NCBI GenBank assembly: GCA_044224905.1
Contig: JBGAJN010000001.1
Location: 1-64,000, forward strand
Length of the DNA stretch: 64,000 nucleotides
Source: JBGAJN01 sp044224905
GTDB taxonomy: Bacteria > Verrucomicrobiota > Verrucomicrobiia > Limisphaerales > JBGAJN01
Reading direction: 5' to 3'
The notes under the pieces are model-generated. The model made no database searches, was not told where the DNA came from, and was given only the letters and a program-made list of their open reading frames with translations. This document shows, piece after piece, positions 8,538 to 17,802 of this stretch (the stretch's first letter is position 1; the number at the start of each line of letters is the position of its first letter). The position numbers were made by a program, and so were the translations under genes.

Positions 8538-9462
8538 TTACGGCGAGCGCAAACGGATGAACGCGTTCGTCCCCGGGAAGATGGGAACCGTCACGACGTA
8601 ATCACTACCCAACAGATTGGTCGGGAAACTGGCGTTCGTCCAAACTGTGGATGCGGTCAGGACCGCTGTGCTCTGGAGAAGCGCACTCGCTCCCGAGACA
8701 TCCCACGAGAGCAACGCATTGTTTCCCGAGCGGGCGATCTTCACGGGCGGCAGCGGCCCCGGCGTGACCGCGCCCGCGGGAAGAAACTTCAACGTGCCAT
8801 CGCTGTAAAAATCAAAGGACCCGATGAAAGTTGCATCCCCCCTTGGGATTGGTCGATTGGGGGATGGCTTCATACAAATCCGAGCGTATGCAGGTACAAC
8901 CGTTGGAAGCCGGCGTCGTGTTTTCGATATTACGACCGAACGTGCCGCCGAGTTGACCGGACGTGCCGCCGATCGAATTGTAGGAGAGCGAGTCGGCATT
9001 GGGGATGGCCGTCACGCTGCCGTTGATCGCCGGGGTGTAAGTCTTGGCACCGTCGGTGATACCCTGAATATTGCCCGCGTAGGTGCTCTGCGTGGCGGAC
9101 GTCGCGCGCTTGAACGGCGTGGATTGCACGTTCACGTCGGTCCGACCGATGGTCAGCCAGACCGTACGATCATTGGCGTTGCGATCACCACGGCCGATCA
9201 CGGCGAAGTCGAGGTTGTTGGCGCTGCTGAAACTTCCCGAGAAGTCGCTGCTGCTATAGTTGGTGACGTTGTAAAGGGAGCCGCGGCTCTTGTAGAAGGA
9301 GACGTTGCCGATGTTGACTTCGAGATCGTTGCCGGTGTTGTCCGCCTTGCGGAGGACCAGCATCAGATCCGTGTCGATGAAGTTGAAGGTCTGTGCCGAG
9401 AGTTGCTGCGCACCGGCGAGCAACCCGCAAGCGATCAGAGCTCGTGTAAGGGTTGGGGTCAT
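8538..9462 (-). pseudogene. Secreted protein gene broken by a one-base shift in a G6 run
   Basis: Translation from the ATG at 9462 gives a signal peptide (ACGLLAGAQQLSAQ) and a secreted domain containing LMLVLRKADNTGNDLEVNIG, typical of verrucomicrobial secreted proteins with C-terminal sorting. The frame stops at 8812, soon after the G6 run (C6 at 8837-8842 on the plus strand). Dropping one G joins it directly to the other frame, which continues GDATFIGSFDFYSDGTLKF and a C-terminal module (NNALLSWDVSGASALLQSTA, then TNAFIRLRSP) ending at 8538. The whole product would be about 307 residues. The break may be a real mutation, a phase-variable switch, or a sequencing or assembly error. Function is unknown. 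Confidence 0.75.
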
Positions 9463-9782
9463 GTGTTGTGTGTTTTTAGGTTTCGGAGTTTGCGATTCAA
9501 TTCGGTCTCGTACTGTCGGGCGCACCTTAGCGGGGTTCGCCCACGGAGCGCGTCCATGCGGCGGACGCCGTCCGACATTCTTAGGACACGACACGGAGAA
9601 GCGTAGAAACCCTGAAACCACGGGCCTTTTGAGGGGATAACGTCCGGCGAACGGCGAATGGCGCCGCTCGTCACGTCGTGTTCACAACCGAACATTGAAC
9701 GGACTCAAAAGTCGCGAGAAAGCCGTTCGCGTCACGGGATCGTAACTTGCCCGCGGCGCAGGCCGTGGAGTTACACTCGGGC

Positions 9783-10617
9783 ATGCGAGTTGCCTCGATA
9801 AACCTGTTCGCGCCAGTCCTCCTTTTGCTCGGCGTTGCCGGAGCCCGCAGCGAGGAGTTTTTCCTCACCGGTCTGGAGGACATGGGCGAAGCGAGTCGGG
9901 CCATGATTTACTCCCTGCCGTCCGCGGTGCAGTTCACTTTGAAACAAGGCGAGGAGGCGGCGGGCGTGAAACTGATTCGGCTCGATTCGAAAAACGGCTT
10001 CGCCCTCGCGCGCAGGGGAACCAACTGGCTCTATCTCCAGTTCGCTACGGATCGCCAGACGACCACTGGTTACGGCAGGTTCCTGCTGACTGGGGAACTG
10101 CCCCCCGGACTTTGCCGGACGCTGGCCCGTGGGTTACGAACCGAAAATCATCCGCGATCATCGGCTCGGTCTCCTGCCCGCAGCGACCAATGTCGTCGCT
10201 CATGGCGGCGGTGAAACGGCCTCGAGTGAGTTCATCGCCGCGTTAAGAAACTACGCAAAGTCGCTCGCGCCGGGAGATCGCACGACTTTTCTAAACGAAT
10301 TTAAGCGCTACAGCGGGCCCACCTCCGACAACGGCTATGATCCGAACCAGCAACTCGTCCGCACCGCACCCGCCAACGAGCTGATCGCCGCCGCGAGTTT
10401 CACCGGGCTCAGCACGGAAGCCTCTCAATTGCTGCGGCAGATTCTCGCGACGCCACCGCCCGCTTTGGGTGAATTCTTCGGCGCCGCCGCGCCGGAGCTG
10501 CGCGACTTGCGCCAACTGCTGCGCACGCAGCAATCCACCGCGGTGCGGCAGCGGCTGCAACAGCAGTTTCAGGGTTACGCGTCCCCTCCGAGCGACAACG
10601 GCGCAGGAGATCCGTGA
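9783..10617 (+). pseudogene. Exported hypothetical protein gene broken at a C6 run
   Basis: The ATG at 9783 gives a signal peptide (INLFAPVLLLLGVAGARS) and a mature part in frame to GELPP, where the C6 run at 10101-10106 puts the frame out. Removing one C continues naturally as DFAGRWPVGYEPKI and on to the stop at 10617, giving about 277 residues. The second half has two similar segments (GPTSDNGYDPNQQ and SPPSDNGAGDP) around a helical part rich in Gln, Leu and Ala. No family is recognised. This is the second one-base shift at a six-base C/G run within 1.3 kb, so the same cause is likely for both. Confidence 0.65.
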
Positions 10618-10919
10618 TCATTCGCCAGCGGTTACAATCCATTCGGGCGGCACGTGGCGGAACAATTACTTCGTCGTTCGACGGTCGGCCGGCGACCACT
10701 ACGAAGCGAAATTCGAATCCAGAGGCGCGACGACGGCAGCGAGAGCGCTGATGTGTGGAGGATCGCGAAACGTCGCCTTCATCGACAGCCCTGCATCTAC
10801 GGAGAGTTCGCAGATGCCCGCCCTAAGGGCTCGATCGCCCAGTGGACCCAATCGCGAATCGTTGGCGACCACAAGGTCGATTCAAAATGCGGAAGTCGAT
10901 CTTCCTCCAAACCGTACAA
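10618..10919. other. Intergenic region, possibly decayed coding sequence
   Basis: These 302 bp lie between two convergent genes. A frame around 10650-10730 reads WRNNYFVVRRSAGDHYEAKF, which looks protein-like, but no frame is open with a plausible start. It may be a degraded extension of the preceding frameshifted gene. No terminator or repeat was found. Confidence 0.35.
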
Positions 10920-12530
10920 TTAACCGGCCGTGAGCGCCGCGCGGGCGTCACCCAAGGCACCGGTTTTCTCGAGGAAATAATCGTAACCGCCGGCAAACGG
11001 GAGCACCTGCCCGGCGTTCACGTGCAGAACCTTGGTCGCGAGCTTGCGGATGAAATGAACGTCGTGGGAAATGAACACCAGCGTTCCGTCGTAGCGTTCG
11101 AGCGCGAGCGTGAGCGACTCGACAGTGTGGATGTCAAGGTGCGTCGTCGGTTCGTCCATCAGGAGCAGGTTCGGCGGATCGACGAGGAATTTGATGAGGT
11201 TGAGCCGGCTCTTTTCGCCACCGCTCAACACGCCGGTCAGTTTGTAGATTTCCTCTTTGCGAAACATGAAGGAGCCGAGCACGGCGCGCGCTTCGTCTTC
11301 GCGCAAGGTCGGCGCGCTGGCCATCACCTCGTCGAGGACACTGCGATTCGGATCGAGCGTCCCAGCGCGATGTTGGCTGAAGTAGCCGATTTTCGCGTTG
11401 TGACCGAGCTTGCGTTCGCCCTTTTGAAACTCCACCACGCCAGCGAGAATTTTCAGCAACGTGGATTTGCCCGCGCCGTTGGGACCAACGAGTACGGTGC
11501 GTTCACCACGTTCGACCGTGAGATCGAGGCCGGAGTAAACCTTGTTTGTGCCGTAGGCCATGTGGATACCTTCGAGCGTCACTGCCCGCTGTCCGCCACG
11601 CGGCGGCGGGGGAATCTGGAAACGGAAGGGCTTGCGCGGCGCGAGCGGCTTTTCGATGAGTTCCAAGCGCTCGATCTGCTTGAGCTTGCTCATCGCTTGC
11701 GAGGCCTTCGACGGCACTGCGCGGAAGCGATCGGCGAATTCCTGCAGTGCTTGTATTTCCTTCTGTTGGTTTTTGTGTGCGGCAAGCTGCTGTTCGTAAC
11801 GCTCCTCGCGCAGGCGCAAGAAGTCCGAGTAGTTGCCGGTGTAAGCGATTAATTTCTTCTCCGCAATGTCGTGCACCTGCGTGACAACCTCGTCCATGAA
11901 CTGGCGATCGTGCGAAATCAGTAGCAGCGCTCCAGAATAGTTCTTCAGGTAATTCTGCAACCACAGCAGCGCGAGCAGATCAAGGTGATTGGTGGGCTCG
12001 TCGAGCAGGAGGAGATCGGGCTCCATGACGAGCAACCGCGCGAGGTGCGCCCGCATCACCCAACCACCGCTCATGTCGCGAGCAGGCCGGTTGAAGTCGG
12101 TTTCGCGAAATCCGAGGCCGGCCAACATTTTCTTGGCCTTCGCTTCGGCTTGGGGATCGTTCAACGCATCGTGCTTCGCGTGCGCCTCCATGTATTCCGG
12201 CGTCGAGACGGCGCCTTCCTTTTCGAGTTCCTTGAGCCGTTGCTCCAAGCGCGGCAATTCGCTCGCGCGGCCGGTCGCAACTTCGAGCACGGTCTCCGCG
12301 CCGACCGCTTCACCTTCCTGCGGCAGGTAGCCGACCATCGTCCACTCGTCGCGCTCGACGGCGCCTTCGTCGGGCACGTTCTTCTTGAGGATGATGGAAA
12401 ACAGCGTGGATTTGCCGGCGCCGTTGGGGCCGACCAAGGCGACGCGGTCGCCATAATTCACTTGGAAAGAAGCGTTCTCGAAGAGCGTTCTTCCGCCCAT
12501 GGACATTTTTAGATCTCGAATTGTAAGCAT
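10920..12530 (-). CDS. ABC-F family ATPase
   Basis: A 536-residue protein from the ATG at 12530 (MLTIRDLKMSM). It has two ABC cassettes with no membrane segments. Cassette 1 has Walker A GPNGAGKST, signature MSGGW and Walker B LLLLDEPTNHLD. Cassette 2 has GPNGAGKST, LSGGEKSRLNLIKFL and LLLMDEPTTHLD. A charged linker of about 80 residues (YEQQLAAHKNQQKEIQALQE) separates them, corresponding to the P-site tRNA-interaction motif of ABC-F proteins. Members act on the ribosome, in translation factor-like or antibiotic-protection roles, rather than in transport. The subfamily cannot be fixed by eye; the architecture resembles the YdiF/YheS type. Confidence 0.92.
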   Translation of the reverse strand: MLTIRDLKMSMGGRTLFENASFQVNYGDRVALVGPNGAGKSTLFSIILKKNVPDEGAVERDEWTMVGYLPQEGEAVGAETVLEVATGRASELPRLEQRLKELEKEGAVSTPEYMEAHAKHDALNDPQAEAKAKKMLAGLGFRETDFNRPARDMSGGWVMRAHLARLLVMEPDLLLLDEPTNHLDLLALLWLQNYLKNYSGALLLISHDRQFMDEVVTQVHDIAEKKLIAYTGNYSDFLRLREERYEQQLAAHKNQQKEIQALQEFADRFRAVPSKASQAMSKLKQIERLELIEKPLAPRKPFRFQIPPPPRGGQRAVTLEGIHMAYGTNKVYSGLDLTVERGERTVLVGPNGAGKSTLLKILAGVVEFQKGERKLGHNAKIGYFSQHRAGTLDPNRSVLDEVMASAPTLREDEARAVLGSFMFRKEEIYKLTGVLSGGEKSRLNLIKFLVDPPNLLLMDEPTTHLDIHTVESLTLALERYDGTLVFISHDVHFIRKLATKVLHVNAGQVLPFAGGYDYFLEKTGALGDARAALTAG

Positions 12531-12646
12531 GAAAACAGCAACCGACGATTGCTCATCATTGCGCGATTGGCCCGGGTTACACCAGCAGTAAACGGAGCGC
12601 AAAGATCTGCTCGACCCGCGAAAATCGCCTGAGCATTCTCGCGTTC

Positions 12647-13537
12647 ATGAACCCGCTCTCCCGTTTCGTCGCGCTGTTTTTGTTCCTGAACCTGCTGCCG
12701 GTCGGCGCGCAAACTTCCACCAACTACACGCGCACCGAAGACGTTGTTTACGGTCGCAAGTTCGGCGTCGCGCTCACGCTCGACGTAATCCAACCGACCA
12801 ACCGCAATGGTTACGGCATCATCTACATGGTCAGCGGCGGCTGGGTTTCATCGCACGCCGGCGTCAGCCCGAAACTCTACGCGCCGTTCCTCGAACGCGG
12901 CTACACCGTCTTCGCAGTTTGCCATGGTTGCCAACCGAAGTTCACCATTCCCGAGATCACGGAAGACATTCACCGCGCGATTCGCTTCATCCGCTCGAAC
13001 GCCGCGAAATGGGGCGTGAACCCCGATCATCTCGGCATCAGCGGCGGCAGCGCAGGCGGGCATCTTTCGCTGACGATGGCGACGCACGGCGGTCCCGGCG
13101 CGGCGGGCGCCAAGGACGTGATCGATCGTCAGAGCAGCGCCGTGCAAGCCGTCGCCTGCCTGTTTCCTCCGACCGATTTTCTGAACTACGGCAAGCCGGG
13201 TGAAGACGCGGTCGGCGTGGGCATTTTGAAGAATTACAAAGGCGCGTTCGGTCCCGCCTCCGACACGCCCGAAGGACGTCAGCAACTGGGTAAGGAAGTG
13301 TCGCCGATTTATTTCGTCACGGAAAAACTTCCGCCCACGCTGATCATCCACGGCGACGCGGACACGTTGGTGCCGATTCAACAGTCGGAATCTTTTGTCG
13401 AACGCGCCACGAAAGCCGGTGCCACGACGAAGCTGATCGTCAAACCTGGCGCCGGACACGGTTGGCCCGATCGCGGGCCGGAATACATCTTGATGACGGA
13501 TTGGTTTGATGAACATCTGCGCGGGATAAAGAAATAG
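12647..13537 (+). CDS. Secreted alpha/beta-hydrolase (BD-FAE/carboxylesterase-like)
   Basis: A 296-residue protein with a signal peptide (residues 1-21, ending PVGAQ). The alpha/beta-hydrolase core shows an oxyanion-type MVSGGW, the nucleophile elbow GISGGSAGGH (Ser135), an acidic residue in IIHGDADTLVP and the catalytic His in GAGHGWP near the C-terminus. It is therefore a complete Ser-Asp-His enzyme of the prolyl-oligopeptidase or acetyl-xylan/feruloyl-esterase type, acting in the periplasm or outside the cell. It is transcribed away from the ABC-F gene and converges on ald with an 18-bp gap. Substrate unknown. Confidence 0.88.
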   Translation: MNPLSRFVALFLFLNLLPVGAQTSTNYTRTEDVVYGRKFGVALTLDVIQPTNRNGYGIIYMVSGGWVSSHAGVSPKLYAPFLERGYTVFAVCHGCQPKFTIPEITEDIHRAIRFIRSNAAKWGVNPDHLGISGGSAGGHLSLTMATHGGPGAAGAKDVIDRQSSAVQAVACLFPPTDFLNYGKPGEDAVGVGILKNYKGAFGPASDTPEGRQQLGKEVSPIYFVTEKLPPTLIIHGDADTLVPIQQSESFVERATKAGATTKLIVKPGAGHGWPDRGPEYILMTDWFDEHLRGIKK

Positions 13538-13555
13538 CCCAACGCTCCGCAGAGT

Positions 13556-14656
13556 TTAGAACGTCGCGGCTTCCCACTTCATCGCGTGCGCGTCAGCCAC
13601 GGCTTTGCACGTCAATTTTCCATTCAGAGTGCTGACGCTGCTCACGATCGCCGGCTGACGCAGGCACGCTTCCGCGAGTCCTAGATCGGCGAGGAGTTCG
13701 ATATAGCGGAACGTCACGTTCGTCAGTGCCTGCGTCGCAGTGCGTGCGTAGGCGCCCGGCATGTTCGCCACGCAGTAATGCGTCACACCTTCCTCGACGA
13801 ACACGGGATCGTGATGCGTCGTCGGTCGCGACGTTTCGCAGCATCCGCCTTGATCGATCGCGATGTCCACAACGACGCTACCGGGACGCATCCGACGGAG
13901 CATTTCGCGACGGATCAACTTCGGCGCCTTCGCGCCCGGAACGAGCACCGCACCGATGAGCAGGTCAACCGTGGGCAATAATTCCATCAAGTGCGCTTCG
14001 CTGGAAAACAAGGTGTGGGCGGTGTGCAGCGTGATGTCGAGGAAACGCATCCGCTCCAGGTCCACTTCGAGAATCGTCACGTCGGCGCCGAGCCCCTGCC
14101 CCATGCGCGCGGCGTTGATGCCAGCCGCACCGCCGCCGAGCACGACGACCTTGCCGGGCAAGACGCCAGGGACGCCACCAAGCAACGTTCCGCTGCCGCC
14201 AAAATGCTTCGCGAGAAAATATCCGCCAACCAGAATGCTCATGCGCCCGGCGATCTCGCTCATCGGTTCGAGCAAAGGCAGCCGGCGATTCACTTCGAGC
14301 GTTTCATATGCGAGTGCCGTCACGCCTGAGTTCAGCAAGGCTTCCGTGAGCGGCTTACTCGCCGCGAGGTGCAGGTAGGTGAAGAGCATTTGCCCGCGAC
14401 GCAGCAACGGATATTCAGAGGGCAACGGCTCCTTTACTTTCACGACGAGATCACCGCCGGAGAAAACCGCCGCGTGATCGTCGATCAGCTTCGCGCCGGC
14501 CTGCTCGTAATCGGCATCCGGAAAGCCCGCGCCCGCGCCGGCACCACGCTCGACGAGCACCGTGTGTCCGTGTTTGACGAGTTGGTAAGCGGCCGACGGC
14601 AACAGCGCGACGCGATATTCGTCCGCCTTAATTTCCTTGGGAACGGAGATGATCAT
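13556..14656 (-). CDS. ald: Alanine dehydrogenase
   Basis: A 366-residue enzyme with ATG at 14656 (MIISVPKEIKADEYRVAL). The N-terminal catalytic domain contains the substrate-binding stretches VVKVKEP and FTYLHLAA. The NAD-binding Rossmann domain has KVVVLGGGAAGINAARMGQG. Length and motifs match alanine dehydrogenase, which reversibly oxidises L-alanine to pyruvate and ammonia with NAD. It is a cytosolic enzyme of amino-acid catabolism or assimilation. It converges on the esterase gene and starts 84 bp downstream of the PIN-PhoH gene on the same strand. Confidence 0.94.
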   Translation of the reverse strand: MIISVPKEIKADEYRVALLPSAAYQLVKHGHTVLVERGAGAGAGFPDADYEQAGAKLIDDHAAVFSGGDLVVKVKEPLPSEYPLLRRGQMLFTYLHLAASKPLTEALLNSGVTALAYETLEVNRRLPLLEPMSEIAGRMSILVGGYFLAKHFGGSGTLLGGVPGVLPGKVVVLGGGAAGINAARMGQGLGADVTILEVDLERMRFLDITLHTAHTLFSSEAHLMELLPTVDLLIGAVLVPGAKAPKLIRREMLRRMRPGSVVVDIAIDQGGCCETSRPTTHHDPVFVEEGVTHYCVANMPGAYARTATQALTNVTFRYIELLADLGLAEACLRQPAIVSSVSTLNGKLTCKAVADAHAMKWEAATF

Positions 14657-14740
14657 GCGGGAGAAGTAATGCGTAACCGGTGACGCGTAAAGCGGGAACT
14701 CGCCCGCCCCCGCGATCACGGATTACTCGCTACTCCGCAA

Positions 14741-16048
14741 TTACAAAATATTCGCCGCCAACTCGGCCAGGTCGCTGCGTTCGCCTTTTTGCAGTTCGAT
14801 GTGCGCGGCGATCGCGTGCTCACGGAATTTGCTGACGACGTAGTTGAACCCGTTGGAGGAAGAGTCCACGTAGGGGTTGTCGATTTGGTACGGATCGCCG
14901 GTGAAGACGATCTTCGTTCCGGTGCCCACGCGCGTGACGATAGTTTTCACTTCGAGCGGCGTGAGGTTCTGCGCTTCGTCGATGATCATGTACTGGCTGG
15001 CGATACTGCGACCGCGAATATAACTCAACGCCTCGACCACAATCGTGCCGCTGCGCATGAGATCAGTGCTGCGACGATGCTCGTGGCCCATGTTCAAGTC
15101 GGTGAGCAATTCGAGTGCATCGTGAATGGGTTGCATCCACGGGCCGAGCTTTTCTTCGAGCGTGCCCGGAAGGAAGCCCAGTTCCTTGCCCATCGAAATG
15201 GTCGGACGCGCAACGACGAGCCGGCGGAATTCGCGGTCGTGCACGGTGCGCTTCAGTCCCGCGGCCATCGCGAGCAACGTTTTGCCCGTGCCCGCCTTGC
15301 CCATGATGGTGACGAGCTTCACGCGATCGTCGAGCAAAGCATCGAGTGCGTAGTGTTGCTCGCGATTCCGCGGCTTGATGCCCCAGACGCCTTCGCGGAA
15401 ATCGCCGATGGGAATCAGCTTCTTGCCCGTGGCATCGACCTTGGTGAGCGCGGCTTTCTTCGGGTTGCCCTCTTCGATCAAGGTGCAGAATTCGTTCGGG
15501 TAGTAAGTGCCGCCACCGTTGAGATCGAGTTCACCATTGGCGCGGAACTTCACGATCGCTTCAGGTGCGACGGTTTTCTCGCGCATGCCCGTGTAGAGGT
15601 CGGTGAGAAAAATCCGGTCGGTCTCGTAATCCTCGGCAGCGAGGCCGAGCGTGTCGGCTTTGAGGCGGAGGTTGATGTCTTTGGTGACGAGAATCGTGGG
15701 CGTCTTGGGACTCGCCTTCTGCGCAGCCACGGCCTGGGCAAGAATGCGATTGTCCATCGAGCCGTTGCCGAATGGCGTCTCGGCGCCGGCTTTCGGATCA
15801 AAGAACGCGATGCGCAACTTGCCGCCGTTCTCCAATTTCACGCCTTCGCTGAGGCGGCCCTTTTCGCGCAGGGCGTCGAGCGTGCGCGAAATGGCGCGGG
15901 CATTCTGGCCCAGTTCGCTGGATTCGCGCTTGAAGCGGTCAATCTCTTCAATGACCTCGATCGGAATGAGGACATTGTTTTCTTTGAAATTGAGGATGGA
16001 GTTGGGGTCGTGGAGGAGGACGTTGGTGTCGAGAACGTAGTTTTTCAC
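14741..16048 (-). CDS. PIN-PhoH family ATPase (PhoH2-like)
   Basis: A 435-residue protein starting at GTG (16048). The N-terminal PIN ribonuclease domain shows the acidic residues of YVLDTNVLLHDPNSI and EVIEEIDRFKRE. The C-terminal PhoH ATPase domain has Walker A GKAGTGKT (about residue 250) and Walker B YMIIDEAQNLTPLE. This fusion is the PhoH2 class, described in other bacteria as RNA-unwinding ribonucleases. Its start overlaps the stop of the upstream GST gene by four bases, implying translational coupling. The role in this organism is not evident from context. Confidence 0.92.
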   Translation of the reverse strand: MKNYVLDTNVLLHDPNSILNFKENNVLIPIEVIEEIDRFKRESSELGQNARAISRTLDALREKGRLSEGVKLENGGKLRIAFFDPKAGAETPFGNGSMDNRILAQAVAAQKASPKTPTILVTKDINLRLKADTLGLAAEDYETDRIFLTDLYTGMREKTVAPEAIVKFRANGELDLNGGGTYYPNEFCTLIEEGNPKKAALTKVDATGKKLIPIGDFREGVWGIKPRNREQHYALDALLDDRVKLVTIMGKAGTGKTLLAMAAGLKRTVHDREFRRLVVARPTISMGKELGFLPGTLEEKLGPWMQPIHDALELLTDLNMGHEHRRSTDLMRSGTIVVEALSYIRGRSIASQYMIIDEAQNLTPLEVKTIVTRVGTGTKIVFTGDPYQIDNPYVDSSSNGFNYVVSKFREHAIAAHIELQKGERSDLAELAANIL

Positions 16049-16728
16049 TTAGGGGTTGTTCGCTTCTGGATTTGAGAGAGTTTGATTTGATTCATCCGCG
16101 AATACCATTCGCGGATGCGTGGGTATTGTTTAGGTAGGGCATAGTGGCCCGTGTAGAGGAAATTAAAAATCATCCCGTACAAATCGAAGTCGATGAAGCG
16201 CGGCCGCTCGTCGAGCAGGTAGGGATGTGAAGCGAGCATCGCCTCGTAAGGCGCGAGCGACGCGATGAAACCGGCGAGCAGTTGCGGACGTTCGGCGCGC
16301 CAACGATCCAGGCAGCCGCGACCGAACTTGCGTTCCTTGTGGCGGACAAAACCCAGCGTGTCAGACGCGGGCACATACTCGCGCCAGTGCGAATCGCTGA
16401 TCTTGAATTCGTACCCCTCGACAACGTCCTCGATGTGGCGCCAGACGATTTCCTGAAGGCCAGCGAAGCGTTTCGGAAACAAATCGAGCGAGAATTTCCG
16501 ATCGAGATAGCGGGCGACATCTTGCGTGTCATCGCCAGTTTCAAAGATGACCTTCTTACCGTCGCGCAACACGGGCACGTGGTAATACGCACCCTTCGTC
16601 ACCTTCCAAACGAACGTGCGATCGCCGTTGGGAATGTTGGTGGTTTTGAATTTTTCACCGGTGAAGCCGAGGATCCGGCGCTGCACCGCGCAAAAGTTGC
16701 TCCAAGGGAATTGAATGATCTCAATCAT
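16045..16728 (-). CDS. Glutathione S-transferase family protein
   Basis: A 227-residue protein with ATG at 16728 (MIEIIQFPWSNFCAVQRRIL). The N-terminal thioredoxin-like domain has the putative active site SNFCAVQR and the cis-Pro turn HVPVLRDG, followed by a helical C-terminal domain (PRFIDFDLYGMIFNFLYTGH). This is the general GST fold. The substrate and even glutathione use are uncertain. The stop codon overlaps the GTG start of the PIN-PhoH gene, so the two are co-transcribed. A longer in-frame extension upstream lacks start context. Confidence 0.83.
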   Translation of the reverse strand: MIEIIQFPWSNFCAVQRRILGFTGEKFKTTNIPNGDRTFVWKVTKGAYYHVPVLRDGKKVIFETGDDTQDVARYLDRKFSLDLFPKRFAGLQEIVWRHIEDVVEGYEFKISDSHWREYVPASDTLGFVRHKERKFGRGCLDRWRAERPQLLAGFIASLAPYEAMLASHPYLLDERPRFIDFDLYGMIFNFLYTGHYALPKQYPRIREWYSRMNQIKLSQIQKRTTPK

Positions 16729-16915
16729 GGGTGGTGGATGAGATTCCGGGAACCGAAGTGGGAAACATCCGGCAAATGGCAGGGCGTCGACGGGAGAAAA
16801 GTTTTCTTCTGACGGCCACGCCGGCGAATCTACGGAGCGTACCCCGCACTGACAAGTGGAAAGCCGAAATTCACCCAAGGTTTCGTGTGACGATTTTGTT
16901 TCATCACTCCTGCAC

Positions 16916-16991
16916 TGGTGTCCCCGCCCAGAATTGAACTGGGATAACACGTTTAGGAAACGCGGGCTCTATCCATTTGAGCTACGGGGAC
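16916..16991 (-). tRNA. tRNA-Arg (anticodon CCU)
   Basis: Read on the minus strand, the acceptor GTCCCCG pairs with CGGGGAC, the D arm has GCTC and GAGC, and the anticodon stem CGCGT/ACGTG closes a loop TTCCTAA with anticodon CCT. The T arm is CCCAG-TTCAATT-CTGGG. Discriminator A and an encoded CCA (16916-16918) complete 76 nt. The gene decodes AGG arginine codons. It stands alone between the GST gene and the RodZ-like gene, with no intron and no integrated element attached. Confidence 0.97.
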
Positions 16992-17190
16992 GCCATGCCG
17001 ATCGCGCCGCCACTGAGAAACGGAACCGCCGCACGATCATGGCGATCATTATGTTTGCAGCGACAAGTGCGGCAAGCAGTTTCGGCTTGGCGCAGTTCGT
17101 CCCACTATCCCGACGCGCAATTTTTTTGGCCAACACGACGGCGTGACTCCAAGGTTGCAAAAATCCGACGAAATCTCTTTGCTACGTCGA

Positions 17191-17700
17191 ATGCCGACCG
17201 TTGCCGAACAACTCCGCGCCGCCCGCGAAGCCCGCCAGCTGACGATTCCACAGGTGGTGGAGATCACGAAGCTGAAGACCGACCACATCCGCGCGCTGGA
17301 AGAGGGCAATTTCAAGGCCTTCGCCGCGCCGGTTTACATCAAGGGCTTCGCCCGCACCTACGCCACACTGCTGAAGCTCGATGTGCGCTCGCTTCTCGCG
17401 GCGCTCGACATCGAAATCGCGAACAGCGGCAAGTTCAAAGAATCGCCGAACACCAATCCCCACGCTGGCGGGTTCGTGGATTTCGCGATGTTGCAACTGT
17501 CGAGGCTCAACTGGCGTGTGTTGCTGGTGTTGATCGGTGCAGCAATTCTGATTTTCGTTTTCGCCACCGGCTACCGCTCGAATCGCACGCAGAAGAAGGC
17601 GGACCCGTTGGCTGGCATCACGCCGGGACTCTATTCGCCCCCGAAGAACAACGTGGGCGAAACTATGCCTCTCCCGACCAACGCGTCGGCCAAACGCTGA
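17191..17700 (+). CDS. RodZ-like membrane-anchored HTH protein
   Basis: A 169-residue protein from ATG 17191 (MPTVAEQLRAAREARQLTIP). Residues 1-75 are an HTH_25 fold with the RodZ hallmark EEGNFKAFAAPVYIKGFART. One membrane segment at 108-128 (WRVLLVLIGAAILIFVFATG) is followed by a short Pro/Thr-rich periplasmic tail of about 40 residues. The C-terminal beta-domain of full-length RodZ is missing, so this is the short form. RodZ links the MreB cytoskeleton to the membrane. Its position before rimO and pgsA recalls the rodZ-pgsA-cinA neighbourhood of other bacteria. Confidence 0.85.
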   Translation: MPTVAEQLRAAREARQLTIPQVVEITKLKTDHIRALEEGNFKAFAAPVYIKGFARTYATLLKLDVRSLLAALDIEIANSGKFKESPNTNPHAGGFVDFAMLQLSRLNWRVLLVLIGAAILIFVFATGYRSNRTQKKADPLAGITPGLYSPPKNNVGETMPLPTNASAKR

Positions 17701-17802
17701 GTAGAGTTCGCGCTGGCCGGTCCGTCCGCGGTCGCAGGTCTACCATCAGCGTCATTTCCGGAGATTGCTTCATGCCTTCACCTCGCGTATTTTCCGACCC
17801 TT

